The notes beneath the pieces are model-generated. The model ran no database searches, had not been told where the DNA came from, and was given only the letters and a program-made list of their open reading frames with translations. A stretch of DNA of 64,000 bases from UBA4465 sp002292365 (GTDB lineage: Bacteria > Bacteroidota > Bacteroidia > Cytophagales > Cyclobacteriaceae): assembly GCA_943788615.1 (NCBI GenBank), contig CALSQY010000002.1:186001-250000 (forward strand), given 5' to 3'. A program made the translations under genes and the position numbers. Below are positions 46,215-56,199 of this stretch, piece after piece. Numbering within the stretch: position 1 is the stretch's first letter; each line of letters begins with the position of its first letter.

Positions 46215-47240
46215 TTATGCATTTACCATTGGCACTACTTTTTTCCCAATTAATTCGATCGCATCTTTAAGTTCTTGATGAGACAAACCTGCATTGTCCA
46301 TTTGAAAACTAAATCTAGAGATGCCTCCCAAACTCTCGCTATGTCTTAATATTTTTTCGGATACTTCTTCAGGACTTCCTATAACTAAAGCACCTTTGGG
46401 GCCAATTTGCTGATTAAAATGGCTTCTGGTCACTGGAGGCCATCCACGCTCCTTTCCTATTCGGGTGAAGGTTTTCGCATAGCCGGGATAATAGCGATTT
46501 TGAGTAGTAAGACTATCTTTACCAACGTAGCCCAAAGAATGAAGACCGACCTTTAATGTAGCTGGGAGATGTCCTGCCTTTTCACCCGCCTCTCGATATA
46601 GGTCTACCAGCGGTCGAAATCGATGGGTTTCACCACCGATTATGGCAATCATGAGCGGCAGTCCCAAGGTTCCTGCACGTACAAATGAGGCAGGGGTACC
46701 GCCAACGCCCAGCCAAATCGGAAGTTTCGGTTGTAAAGGACGAGGATAAATAGATTGGTTTTGTAAAGAGGGCCGAAATTTGCCCTCCCAGGTGATGCTT
46801 TCGTGATCCCGTAGCTGAAGTAACAAGCCTAATTTTTCACTAAATAACGCATCATAATCAGATAAATTCAAGCCGAATAAAGCAAAGGATTCGGTAAAAG
46901 AACCTCTTCCAACGACCATTTCCCCTCTTCCGCCAGAAATAAGGTCAAGTGTCGCGAAATTTTGAAAGACGCGAACAGGATCCGCAGCACTTAATACGGT
47001 GACAGCGCTGGTCAGTTTTATGCTTTTTGTTTGTGCTGCCGCTGCCGCAAGTAATAGGGCAGGAGCGGAATCAAGAAACTCTTGACGGTAATGTTCACCA
47101 ATACCAAAGACATCCAATCCAACTTGGTCAGCAAATTTAATGCGATCTAAAAGTTCTTCTATGGCCAAAGCTGCATTTTTTGGAAGTAAATTTCCTTGAT
47201 CCAAAGTGGCTGCTGCAAAACTATCTACTCCTATTTCCAT
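46215..47240 (-). CDS. LLM class flavin-dependent oxidoreductase
   Basis: A 341-residue TIM-barrel protein of the bacterial luciferase-like monooxygenase superfamily, using reduced FMN. Landmarks: FADQVGLDVFGIGEHYRQEF, KSIKLTSAVTVLSAADPVRVFQNFATLDLISGGR (start of the characteristic block) and MVVGRGSFTESFALFG. The substrate is unknown; many relatives are YhbW-like proteins of unknown role. First gene, in chromosomal order, of a run of minus-strand enzyme genes, but with 117 bp to the next gene it may be independently transcribed. Confidence 0.87.
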   Translation of the reverse strand: MEIGVDSFAAATLDQGNLLPKNAALAIEELLDRIKFADQVGLDVFGIGEHYRQEFLDSAPALLLAAAAAQTKSIKLTSAVTVLSAADPVRVFQNFATLDLISGGRGEMVVGRGSFTESFALFGLNLSDYDALFSEKLGLLLQLRDHESITWEGKFRPSLQNQSIYPRPLQPKLPIWLGVGGTPASFVRAGTLGLPLMIAIIGGETHRFRPLVDLYREAGEKAGHLPATLKVGLHSLGYVGKDSLTTQNRYYPGYAKTFTRIGKERGWPPVTRSHFNQQIGPKGALVIGSPEEVSEKILRHSESLGGISRFSFQMDNAGLSHQELKDAIELIGKKVVPMVNA

Positions 47241-47357
47241 TTAATATTTTTTTAGTGATGATGAGAAAAGGCGGTAAGCTCGAAAATAATTTGCAGAAAG
47301 CAAACATTTCATTTTATTTAATGGAGGTAAGATAAGAAAGGAGTTTTTCAGGTGATT

Positions 47358-48293
47358 CTATTGCGTATTTAAAAATTGTAGGGTGTGGGCAACACTTTCA
47401 AAGGGACGCTCCTCCATGGGAACGTGTCCTGTTTCCTCCATAATTTGTACTTTTGCATGGGGGAGATACTTTGAAAATCGTTTAGCGTGAGCGACAGAGA
47501 TCCAATGATCATTCTGCCCCCAAAGAATTAAGGTGGGTGTCGTGATTAGTTGTAGACGCGCAGTATGATCGATCATGGGTTGGTTCGCTTTGGCGATGAA
47601 TGCTGCTCTATTACCCATTCTTAGGGTAAGATCATGGTATCTTTCAATCAGGGAGTCCGTGATTTTCTCTGTATCAAAATAGACTTCTTTTAGATTTTTT
47701 TCAATAAAATATTTTGGTGTGATTTTTCCTACTAATTGATTGATGAGGGGTGTTCTAGCCAGCTTAAAAACGAAAGGAATTTTTTCTACATCATAAAAAC
47801 CAGCAGGATTAAGAAGTACTAATTTTTTTATTTTGTCAAGGTGATAAGAGGTGTAATACCAAGCGATCTGTCCTCCTAGTGAATTGCCAGCTAAATAAAG
47901 GCTATCGATAGCCAATTTGGTGAGAAATTGATTAAGAAAACGTGCATAGTATTCCATACTGTAATCATGATTGGCATTCGGGCCAGTCAATCCGAAAGCG
48001 GGCAAATCCATTCTGATTATTCGATGGGATTGAGTCAATACTTTGGTCCAATCCTCCCAGGTATGTAAAGAGGAACTGATACCATGGATGAGTACTATGG
48101 GCATACCTTGACCTTCGTCTCGATAATGAACCTTTAAGTCATCTATCCACATGAATTTTGAGGTATTATTGGTGTATTTTTTTTCAATGTATGCTTCGGG
48201 AAGGTCTGGAGTAATGCTCATACTAATACCCAACAAGACCAAGCTCACGCTCAAAATTAGACCTATGAAGAAATGCTTTCTTTTCAATATCAT
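47358..48293 (-). CDS. Alpha/beta hydrolase, membrane-anchored
   Basis: A 311-residue hydrolase with an N-terminal signal anchor (FFIGLILSVSLVLLGISM). The catalytic triad is readable: Ser138 in AGNSLGGQ, Asp about 262 in LWGQNDHW, His about 290 in ETGHVPMEE; the oxyanion loop is HGISSSLHTW. The fold suits ester or C-C bond hydrolysis, and the anchor places it in the periplasm or on the membrane. The substrate cannot be predicted. The nucleoside hydrolase gene lies 65 bp upstream on the same strand. Confidence 0.87.
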   Translation of the reverse strand: MILKRKHFFIGLILSVSLVLLGISMSITPDLPEAYIEKKYTNNTSKFMWIDDLKVHYRDEGQGMPIVLIHGISSSLHTWEDWTKVLTQSHRIIRMDLPAFGLTGPNANHDYSMEYYARFLNQFLTKLAIDSLYLAGNSLGGQIAWYYTSYHLDKIKKLVLLNPAGFYDVEKIPFVFKLARTPLINQLVGKITPKYFIEKNLKEVYFDTEKITDSLIERYHDLTLRMGNRAAFIAKANQPMIDHTARLQLITTPTLILWGQNDHWISVAHAKRFSKYLPHAKVQIMEETGHVPMEERPFESVAHTLQFLNTQ

Positions 48294-48358
48294 ACTCGGT
48301 TATTTAATACTTTTTTTAAGGTTCATTTTAAATCCATATAACCCTTTTTGGTCTGATA

Positions 48359-49321
48359 TCATACCCCAAAAGAGGCCCAAAAATCAGCTTCCATAGCTTT
48401 TTCATTTATTTGAGAATAGATGATTACCTCACGTTTGAAATTGTCATCAGGGGTAATTACCTTTTTCTTTTGACACAAGTGAGGTCTAGCTAATGCTTGT
48501 ATCGCAGCCACGTCCCACATCGTCCAATGTTTTTTTTCAGGATCTGTTTCTTGCCAAAAACGATCATAATTTTCCCATAAGGTAACCAGATAATCAAAAA
48601 TGCCCCCCTTGCCTTTGAAGTATCGATCCACTTGTTTTTTATCAAAAACGAGGGCTTTGGAAGTGGTGGCTGTCATGATCTCAAGTTCTAAACCTTGAGT
48701 ATTTAACAATACATTTAAAGCATTTGGATCATTGTCTGTATTAAATTCTCTCTTACTCCATGTTTGATCTTCTATGTTGTACCAAAGTCCTAGGTAGCAA
48801 CATCTCAATTTAGGTCGAATACTGGGATCTAAGAGGAGTGCCGAAGCAGTATTGGTGGCGGGTCCCAAGGTCAGTACGGTTAATTTTTCACCTTTAGGCA
48901 TTTTATGAGCTTCTTCAATGATCAGCTGGGCTGCAGGAGAGGGTTGAGCGCGGAACTGACTGACCATAGGGATATTGGATCCCATAGGATGTATGATATC
49001 TGATTTACCCATCAGTGCTAAGAGGTCCTCGTTCATTTGCTGACTGCGACCTACTGAATTATTAGGGGCATTTGCTTGGGTATGCCATTGAGCTGAGCAA
49101 AGCCCTTTGATATCGAATCCCGGTTCCACCAAAGCCCTTGCAATAGCAAAAGCATCATCTACCTCGTTGGCTGTATCGGCATCAATAATGAGGCTGATCG
49201 GAGTGACGTTATTTTTATTCTTTCCAGTGGTCTCATGGAAGGTAAGCGGACCCAGAAAGCTACCTGCGCACGCCCAAGTTAATTTTTCTAGAAATTTTCT
49301 ACGGTACAGATCTTTGATCAT
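48359..49321 (-). CDS. Nucleoside hydrolase (exported)
   Basis: IU_nuc_hydro family enzyme cleaving the N-glycosidic bond of ribonucleosides, 320 residues. The Ca2+-binding signature DADTANEVDD (Asp47, Asp49, Asp55, Asp56) is intact, and LTVLTLGPATNTASALL follows the family. The N-terminus YRRKFLEKLTWACAGSFLG has twin arginines before a hydrophobic stretch, suggesting Tat export. It fits a scavenging role in the periplasm. Base specificity is not evident. Confidence 0.88.
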   Translation of the reverse strand: MIKDLYRRKFLEKLTWACAGSFLGPLTFHETTGKNKNNVTPISLIIDADTANEVDDAFAIARALVEPGFDIKGLCSAQWHTQANAPNNSVGRSQQMNEDLLALMGKSDIIHPMGSNIPMVSQFRAQPSPAAQLIIEEAHKMPKGEKLTVLTLGPATNTASALLLDPSIRPKLRCCYLGLWYNIEDQTWSKREFNTDNDPNALNVLLNTQGLELEIMTATTSKALVFDKKQVDRYFKGKGGIFDYLVTLWENYDRFWQETDPEKKHWTMWDVAAIQALARPHLCQKKKVITPDDNFKREVIIYSQINEKAMEADFWASFGV

Positions 49322-49400
49322 CTTAATATTAAAATGGATGGATAAATAATTTGAGATACGGAGACCATCAGAAATTGATAAGATACTTTTAAAAAACTAA

Positions 49401-50981
49401 TTATTCTTTTTTTAAGGTGGGATATGTTATCCCAAGTTGCTCCATGTAAGAGTCATATTTTGTTTCATCGTAATAAAAAGGTTTCAGCTTGGGTGCAAAG
49501 TTTTCCATAATCATGGTATTTAGGTTTACGGCAGGCTCATCTTTTACGCCAACCATAGGGATGTATTTTTGCTTAGAGGCTTGTTCTTCATCAAAATATT
49601 TCCAAGCTTGTGAAACGAGTTCTGGTTTCAAGAGGAGATCAAGTAAGGTCATGGCTTCTACTTGTGCTCCTGAGATGACTCCTTTATGAGCAATGGGTGT
49701 AGCCATGGCAATGGCATTAGACCAATGATGACCTTGAAGACCTGGTATATTTGACGGATATCTTAAGGTAACCGTAGGCACTTTCCAAGAAATGTCTCCT
49801 ATATCGTCTGATCCACCACTTTTGGGTTCCGTGATAGGGAGTCCAATGGGATCTAATGCAACGGCAAGGCCATCGATTTCACTAGGGGAGTTTACTTGTT
49901 CTTGTACCACTTTGGCCAAATTCTGGTCGTCATCGCTCCATTCAGGTAATCCAACTTGCAAAATATTTTCATACATCGTTTCAGCGATGATCTTATTAAA
50001 ATGTCTTGGCCAGGCGGAGCCCAGAATTTTACTAGACAAAGTAGTTTGGGTCATCAGGGCCGCACCTGCAGCGACTTCATTGGCGCGTTCATACATTTGC
50101 ATGATTTTCGGATACGTAATTTCTCTAAAATAATACCAAATAGAAGCCTTAGAGGGAACAACATTGGGTTGATCTCCCCCATCTGTGATAACGGCATGAG
50201 ATCTGCCTAAGGGATGTAAATGCTCACGATTGTACTGCCAGCCAATATTCATAAGTTCAATGGCATCAGCGGCGCTCTTAGCACGCCAGGGCGCTCCAGC
50301 AGAGTGGGCAGATTCACCCGTAAATGTATATTCGACGGAGATCATACCCGTACCCGAAGCGGGTCCATAGGAGACGCCTAAGTTGTTGCTTACATGCGTA
50401 AAAATACATAGATCAACCTCATCAAAATATCCATCTCTGGTATAGTAGGCCTTGGTACCAAGTTGTTCTTCAGCAACTCCTGGCCAAATGACGAGGGTAC
50501 CTTGTATATTTTCACGCGCCATAATCTCTTTAACTGCAAGAACTGCTATAATATTGAGAGGTGTGCCTGAATTATGGCCCTCTCCATGACCGGGAGCTCC
50601 TTTTACGATAGGATCATGATAAGCCACTCCAGGTTTTTGCGAAGCTTTGGGAATACAATCAATGTCACTTCCTACAGCAATCACGGGCTTACCGGAACCC
50701 CATTTTGCCCACCAGGCAGTTGGAATTCCTGAGATACCATATTCAATTTCGAAGCCATTATTTTTAAGAATTCCTGTGAGGTATTTTGAAGTTTCAATTT
50801 CTTGAAAGCCTAATTCGGAAAAACTAAATACCTTATCCACCATGACTTGGGCCATTTTCGACTTGGACAGTACGTTTTCTCTTACTTCTTTTTTGAGTGC
50901 TTTGATTGAGGAATTTTTCTTTTGGGCGGCTACCGATGCAACTATCAAAATAGTGATTACGTATAAGTGTATTTTTTTCAT
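49401..50981 (-). CDS. M20 family amidohydrolase, AbgB-like
   Basis: A 526-residue exported zinc peptidase-type protein with an N-terminal signal (YVITILIVASVAAQ). Metal and catalytic positions are visible in GSDIDCIPKA, GAPGHGEGHNSG, GVAEEQLGTKAYY and the dimerisation lid TFTGESAHSAGAPW. The overall match is to AbgB, the p-aminobenzoyl-glutamate hydrolase subunit B, although related exported proteins hydrolyse other amides. No AbgA or AbgT gene is nearby. Monocistronic or with the adjacent minus-strand genes. Confidence 0.87.
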   Translation of the reverse strand: MKKIHLYVITILIVASVAAQKKNSSIKALKKEVRENVLSKSKMAQVMVDKVFSFSELGFQEIETSKYLTGILKNNGFEIEYGISGIPTAWWAKWGSGKPVIAVGSDIDCIPKASQKPGVAYHDPIVKGAPGHGEGHNSGTPLNIIAVLAVKEIMARENIQGTLVIWPGVAEEQLGTKAYYTRDGYFDEVDLCIFTHVSNNLGVSYGPASGTGMISVEYTFTGESAHSAGAPWRAKSAADAIELMNIGWQYNREHLHPLGRSHAVITDGGDQPNVVPSKASIWYYFREITYPKIMQMYERANEVAAGAALMTQTTLSSKILGSAWPRHFNKIIAETMYENILQVGLPEWSDDDQNLAKVVQEQVNSPSEIDGLAVALDPIGLPITEPKSGGSDDIGDISWKVPTVTLRYPSNIPGLQGHHWSNAIAMATPIAHKGVISGAQVEAMTLLDLLLKPELVSQAWKYFDEEQASKQKYIPMVGVKDEPAVNLNTMIMENFAPKLKPFYYDETKYDSYMEQLGITYPTLKKE

Positions 50982-51130
50982 GATTTTTTAACTCTAACGA
51001 GGTTCAACCTTTAAGGTAGTCTTTTCTTAGCTTTTTGTGGTATTGATTTTTATTCAAGTGGGTCAAATATTTTGTTGAAGGTAAATGAGATTGTTTACAG
51101 GCGAGGGCTGTGAAGGAATAATTCCTCTGA

Positions 51131-52951
51131 TCAATATCTTGTAAAGAAAATGTTCTTCAAATAAATAAAGCCACCATCAAATTGATCAGTACCCATCATA
51201 TAGATGGGGGCGGTGACATCTTCGAGATTTCCCTGTACGTTAAGGTCTTTGATCTTAAAAGTCATGTGCTGCCAGTCTTCATTGAGTGAATACGGCATAT
51301 CAAATCCAAATGAAACATAATTATTGATTAACGTCCCTTCTGTATAATAACCCGTTTGAAATCCTAAATTAAAGGAGGATTTTGTAGTTCCTTTGATATC
51401 GAAATGAAGCTTTCCATTTTCGAAAAGTGATAAATTTTCTCCTTGGCCATTTCCTTGAATTTCAATGCCGGCACCCCACCAAGCGCCTGTTCCTGACTGC
51501 AGGATAATGACACCCTTTTCCGATATTGTTAATTGACAAGTACCTTCCCAAACATTTAATTTTAGAGGGGCGCTGGGATGGCCTGATTGTTGATTAAGAG
51601 CAGCATGACTGATAATGTATGCTTGCTCGGTTACCTTGTCGCCTAGCTTGCGAGTAGTATTTATTTTTGTAATTTCGTAAATGCCCAGGTCCTCTTGGGT
51701 CGGGGGTGGAAGTACTCCATGCATCATCGCTTTAACATTGCCCTCATGACTTTTCTTAATGGATTTTCCATTTCGAGTAAGTCCGGCATAATTACCGGCA
51801 TCTACTGCCTCCCACAAGGCGTACTTAGCGTGACCCTCTAGGGTAAACAATCCAAAATGATTTTCTGATCCTGTTGGATTTGCTCTGTCTTTCCACTCCT
51901 CATCAAAGGCCTCAAAAAAGAAGCAGGTAATACTCAATTCCTGAGTCCATTCGTTGACTAACTCAAAATACTTCTTTTGCTTGTATTCATCAGCGGCTTT
52001 TGAACCATTTGATCCGTAATTAACAGAGGCAGTAGTAGCCCAACCCGTTTCTCCTATGTGAATGCTTTTATTGGGATTTAGACCTTCAGTATAACTGCGT
52101 GTTTGCTCATATTGTGTTTGGGCATAATTTTTTGCTCTCAGCATAGCCGCATCTATCTGTTCTTGTGGAGATAATGTTTGTCCATCTTTGGGAATGATCC
52201 AAAAATTAGGATTGTAATGCGTATCATGAAAGGGATAGGTATGTAAAGAAATAAAATCTACCGCCTTAATAAGTTTTTCTAAATCGGGGGTATGATAACT
52301 TTCATTACCTCCCCCCCATGATTCAAAATTATCCGAACTCGTAATCCATAACTGCTCTGGTAATGTTCCCGTTTCCTTGAGATTTTGTAAATAGTTTACC
52401 CATTTTAGTATGATGCTTGGAGTCACGTAGTACTGCGATGCCCAGTGGACCATAGATTCATTGCCCACGGCGATCATTTTGATGATATTAGGGTATTTTT
52501 TAGCCCATTCGACGGCCTTTGCGATCTCTTGGGTATTTTGAATGAGATTGCCTTGACGGTGGTCGATCTCAGTTGTCCAAGCACCTTTACATTCGATCCA
52601 AGCACCTAGCATTACGTACATTTCAAAAGCAGGATCTTCTTTTTTCATCAGACTGATGGCCTCAAGTAAGCGAGAGGTCTCCTCAAATAATTGGGTATTG
52701 TAGGTTCTAATCAATTTTATTCCCATTGCCTCAAGAAGCCGCATGTCTTCTTTTATTTCGTTTATTGTGGGGGCAATGGTTCTTGTGTCATGGCGATAAC
52801 CACCGTAAGAAATCGCAGGATAGTCCTTATTTCCTAAAATTTGGGATGCGGTTACGAACGGGATTGGAGATTTTTTTTGGCTACAATGTACACCGAGGAT
52901 GACGATTGATCCTACATAACATAAGATCAAATAAAATTTTGATTGAATCAT
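51131..52951 (-). CDS. GH17-like beta-1,3-glucanase lipoprotein
   Basis: A 606-residue lipoprotein (SIVILGVHC, Cys23). The TIM-barrel domain (about residues 40-390) resembles glycoside hydrolase family 17: acid/base Glu165 in IAVGNES and nucleophile Glu301 in HIGETGWAT, with aromatic residues nearby. The C-terminal 170 residues form a beta-rich carbohydrate-binding-like domain. Laminarin or another beta-1,3-glucan is the likely substrate. No SusC/SusD pair is next to it, so this is not a classic polysaccharide utilisation locus. The 494 bp upstream contain only an imperfect hairpin near 53154-53190. Confidence 0.83.
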   Translation of the reverse strand: MIQSKFYLILCYVGSIVILGVHCSQKKSPIPFVTASQILGNKDYPAISYGGYRHDTRTIAPTINEIKEDMRLLEAMGIKLIRTYNTQLFEETSRLLEAISLMKKEDPAFEMYVMLGAWIECKGAWTTEIDHRQGNLIQNTQEIAKAVEWAKKYPNIIKMIAVGNESMVHWASQYYVTPSIILKWVNYLQNLKETGTLPEQLWITSSDNFESWGGGNESYHTPDLEKLIKAVDFISLHTYPFHDTHYNPNFWIIPKDGQTLSPQEQIDAAMLRAKNYAQTQYEQTRSYTEGLNPNKSIHIGETGWATTASVNYGSNGSKAADEYKQKKYFELVNEWTQELSITCFFFEAFDEEWKDRANPTGSENHFGLFTLEGHAKYALWEAVDAGNYAGLTRNGKSIKKSHEGNVKAMMHGVLPPPTQEDLGIYEITKINTTRKLGDKVTEQAYIISHAALNQQSGHPSAPLKLNVWEGTCQLTISEKGVIILQSGTGAWWGAGIEIQGNGQGENLSLFENGKLHFDIKGTTKSSFNLGFQTGYYTEGTLINNYVSFGFDMPYSLNEDWQHMTFKIKDLNVQGNLEDVTAPIYMMGTDQFDGGFIYLKNIFFTRY

Positions 52952-53445
52952 GAGCTACAAAATTGCAGTGTTTTTTGATTTGTTGAATAAAAATTTCCAA
53001 AAAACCCGAGTCTTATTTTTAGAGAGTCAAGAAGAGGACTAAATCGAAAGAATAGATTCATGATTTTTTTGTGAAGTGCTAAAATATTTTGACCAAAAAT
53101 TTATGAAAAGGCTATTTTTTGATATTTAAATTGAAATTATTGGCGTTACCTTACTTTTTATTCTCAGGGTTTCAGAATAAAGCTAAAAAGTGAAATTTAT
53201 TCCTAGTGAAATGTATTTAAAAACAGATCTTGGTTAGCCAATTGGTTCCAATGCAGCAATGATTTGAGACTTGAAGTATTCTAATTTTCAGATTTTGATC
53301 ATCCTTGAGTAAGGTAGGGGTTCATTAAGTGGTTTAATGATTTCCTGATTGTATTTGAACATTTTTAATTTTTCTTGGCAAAATTTAATCATTCATTTTC
53401 ATTTATGATAGCATTACTATTATATTTGCTAATTAAAATAACTAA

Positions 53446-54138
53446 ATGCAAGATTTATTTACTTCTTTCAGTCTCCAAGTCAATAATAGGGTCTATATAA
53501 AGAACCCAGAATCCAGTGCTTTGGGGCGTAAGATTGTTGAGTCTAGTATTAATTTGATTGATGAAGTAGGATTTGAAGCTTTCACTTTTAGAAAATTAGG
53601 ATTAGAAATACATTCCAATGAAGCTTCGATTTATCGATATTTTGAAAGTAAGTACAAACTATTGCTGTATTTGACTTCATGGTATTGGTGCTGGATGGAA
53701 TATCGAATAGCCTTCGGTTTGGCCAATATCCCTGCTCCTGAAGAACGCTTAGAAAAAGCGATTAAATTACTCACTGAAAATATCGAATTGGATGGGAGTT
53801 TTGAGCATATTAATGAATATAAACTCAATAAAATTGTCATTGCTGAGTCCTCTAAATCTTACATGACCAAAGAAGTGGATCAGAATAATAAAGAAGGTTT
53901 TTTTGCGGGTTATAAGCAATTGGTAGGAAGGGTGAGCGACATCATATTAGAAATTAATCCAACCTATAAATATCCCCACATGCTGATATCCACTCTTATT
54001 GAAGGGGCACATCATCAAAGATTTTTTGCACAGCATTTGCCACGTCTCACCGATGCGGTCAATGGAGAAGATGCTATTATCGAATTCAGTAAGGAGGCAA
54101 CATTTAAAGCCATTGGTGCCAAATGCCCAACTAAATAA
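53446..54138 (+). CDS. TetR family transcriptional regulator
   Basis: A 230-residue regulator. The N-terminal HTH reads IVESSINLIDEVGFEAFTFR then SNEASIYRYFESKYKLLLYL, the standard TetR DNA-binding domain; the C-terminal ligand domain is not recognisable. Preceded by TATATTTG at 53421-53428. It is in the same direction as, and 6 bp before, a small protein gene and the SulP/carbonic anhydrase genes, so it may control that unit or be carried with it. No clear palindromic operator was identified. Confidence 0.88.
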   Translation: MQDLFTSFSLQVNNRVYIKNPESSALGRKIVESSINLIDEVGFEAFTFRKLGLEIHSNEASIYRYFESKYKLLLYLTSWYWCWMEYRIAFGLANIPAPEERLEKAIKLLTENIELDGSFEHINEYKLNKIVIAESSKSYMTKEVDQNNKEGFFAGYKQLVGRVSDIILEINPTYKYPHMLISTLIEGAHHQRFFAQHLPRLTDAVNGEDAIIEFSKEATFKAIGAKCPTK

Positions 54139-54144
54139 TTAGTT

Positions 54145-54447
54145 ATGATTGGGTTGACTCAAAATAGAATTTTTTTTATGAGATTGGCTTGTTGCATGTT
54201 TGGTCTTTTGATTTTTTTCAAGGCGGTTGATTCGAATAATGCAAGAAATGTTCATATCGATCTCTATGAGCAAGAAGAGAAGGATATGGAAGAATCTCAA
54301 GAGGAGAGTACTCATAAAATACCCGTTTCGAGTACATTTATTAAAATCAAAGACTTGACAATACGGTCTTTGAGATACCTTACATATATATTTGAATATC
54401 GCTACCAAAATCCTTTAGTTGATATATTGATACCACCACCGAAGTAG
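54145..54447 (+). CDS. Small hypothetical protein with signal/membrane segment
   Basis: A 100-residue protein with a hydrophobic N-terminal stretch (MRLACCMFGLLIFFKAV, if started at Met 54178 it is the signal), an acidic middle (EQEEKDMEESQEES) and a basic/aromatic end (SLRYLTYIFEYRYQNPLVDI). No family recognised. Its position 6 bp after the TetR gene and 108 bp before the SulP gene suggests it belongs to this cluster. Probably exported or membrane-bound. Confidence 0.55.
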   Translation: MIGLTQNRIFFMRLACCMFGLLIFFKAVDSNNARNVHIDLYEQEEKDMEESQEESTHKIPVSSTFIKIKDLTIRSLRYLTYIFEYRYQNPLVDILIPPPK

Positions 54448-54555
54448 CCGGCAGTTTATCTCAAAGCAGGCTTTTTATTAAGATCTTGATCAGACAGCAG
54501 AGATTTTAAAAGTGAGCTTTTATTTTGTAAAACCTTAAATATTAGTAAATTAATT

Positions 54556-56169
54556 ATGAATAATCATATGCAAAAATTGAATAATAATGGATTTTTTCAA
54601 AACCTAAAATATGACTTTCCGGCAGGTATTGTTGTGACTTTGGTGGCCATTCCTCTTTGCCTAGGTATTTCATTGGCTTCGGGGGCACCCTTGTTCTCCG
54701 GACTTGTAGCGGGAATTATTGGCGGTGTGATTGTCGCTCTCATTAGTGGATCTGCATTGGGGGTAAGTGGTCCTGCAGCTGGATTAGCAGTTATTGTATT
54801 TGCAGCTATCGAAGAGTTAGGATCTTTTGAGACTTTTTTACTGGCTGTTATTGTAGCGGGAATCGTTCAGATAATATTAGGCCTATTAAAAGCGGGTATC
54901 ATTGCTTATTTTTTTCCATCCTCTGTGATCAAGGGAATGCTCTCAGGTATTGGTATTGTAATTTTTTTAAAGCAAATTCCCCATGCCTTCGGCTATGATG
55001 CAGATCCGGAAGGAGATTTAGGGTTTTTTCAAAAAGATGGTCAAAATACATTGAGTGAGTTGACCGTAATCTGGGATTATTTCAGTCCGGGTCCGGTCAT
55101 TATCTCTATTTTATCACTTTTGGTTCTGATCACATGGGAACAAGCTTTTGTGAAAAAATATACTTTCTTCAAACTGATCCAAGGTCCACTGGTAGTAGTG
55201 AGTTTGGGTGTTGGTTTGAACTTGTTGTTTCGAAATTGGCCCGATTTGAATTTACTAGTCACTCAGGTAGTAGATATCCCAGTTGCTAATTCTTTTGGTG
55301 AATTTCTAGGACAATTTGCATCCCCTGATTTCACGCAGTTGGGAAATCCGCGAATTTATATTTTGGGAGTGACCATCGCTGTAGTCGCCAGTCTTGAGAC
55401 CTTATTATGTCTTGAAGCGACTGATAAATTAGATCCTTACAAGCGTGTGGCTCCCCCTAATAAGGAGTTGGTGGCTCAAGGGATCGGTAATTTGGTTGCT
55501 GGATTCATTGGGGGGCTTCCATTGACGCAAGTCATTGTGAGAAGTTCTACCAATATTCAATCGGGAGGTAGAACCAAAGCATCCTCATTTTTTCATGGAG
55601 TTTTGATGTTGATATGTGTAGTACTATTACCGGGGGTGATCAATTTGATCCCTTTAGCGAGCCTTGCAGCCATTCTATTGGTAGTGGGTTATAAGTTGGC
55701 CAGTTTCAATGTAATTAAACAAGTATACAACATGGGTCGAGCGGAATTTATCCCCTTCGTTGTGACCATTTTGGGGATTGTTTTTACGGACTTATTGACA
55801 GGGATATCCATTGGACTCGTATTGGCCATATTTCATATTTTATGGAATAATTATAATGCGGCTTACTTCTTCGATTTTGATGCGTATGTGCCCGGTGAGC
55901 ACATTAAAATTCAACTGTCTGAATCTGTTACTTTTCTGAATAAAGCAGGGATTTCAAAGGCCTTAACAGAATTGCCGGACGGTAGCAATGTGATAATTGA
56001 TGCCAGAAAAACAGTAAGTATTCATCCTGATGTGATAGAGATCATTTCAAATTTTGAATTAACTGCCGAAAACAGGGATATTACTGTGAATTGGACAGGT
56101 TTGGTTCAGGAAAAAAATAAAAATGCTCAAAATAATTTATTTGAGACCATAAAAAACACAACACAATAA
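54556..56169 (+). CDS. SulP family inorganic anion transporter
   Basis: A 537-residue inner-membrane protein with 10-14 hydrophobic segments. SulP landmarks: DFPAGIVVTLVAIPLCLGIS, GVSGPAAGLAVIV, LKQIPHAFGYD, ETLLCLEATDKLDP and GLPLTQVIVRSSTNI; the cytoplasmic STAS-like tail (about 445-537) is short. SulP proteins carry sulfate, bicarbonate or other anions. Placement 30 bp before a carbonic anhydrase gene points to bicarbonate, as in BicA-type transporters. Two possible ATG starts (54556, 54568). Confidence 0.92.
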   Translation: MNNHMQKLNNNGFFQNLKYDFPAGIVVTLVAIPLCLGISLASGAPLFSGLVAGIIGGVIVALISGSALGVSGPAAGLAVIVFAAIEELGSFETFLLAVIVAGIVQIILGLLKAGIIAYFFPSSVIKGMLSGIGIVIFLKQIPHAFGYDADPEGDLGFFQKDGQNTLSELTVIWDYFSPGPVIISILSLLVLITWEQAFVKKYTFFKLIQGPLVVVSLGVGLNLLFRNWPDLNLLVTQVVDIPVANSFGEFLGQFASPDFTQLGNPRIYILGVTIAVVASLETLLCLEATDKLDPYKRVAPPNKELVAQGIGNLVAGFIGGLPLTQVIVRSSTNIQSGGRTKASSFFHGVLMLICVVLLPGVINLIPLASLAAILLVVGYKLASFNVIKQVYNMGRAEFIPFVVTILGIVFTDLLTGISIGLVLAIFHILWNNYNAAYFFDFDAYVPGEHIKIQLSESVTFLNKAGISKALTELPDGSNVIIDARKTVSIHPDVIEIISNFELTAENRDITVNWTGLVQEKNKNAQNNLFETIKNTTQ

Positions 56170-56199
56170 TTGAAACTAATGAAATTTAAATAAAAGATT

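Noticed and set aside
53154..53190. Imperfect hairpin between the GH17 and TetR genes as a terminator or operator
   Set aside because: It is too far from either gene end and imperfect; no function can be supported.
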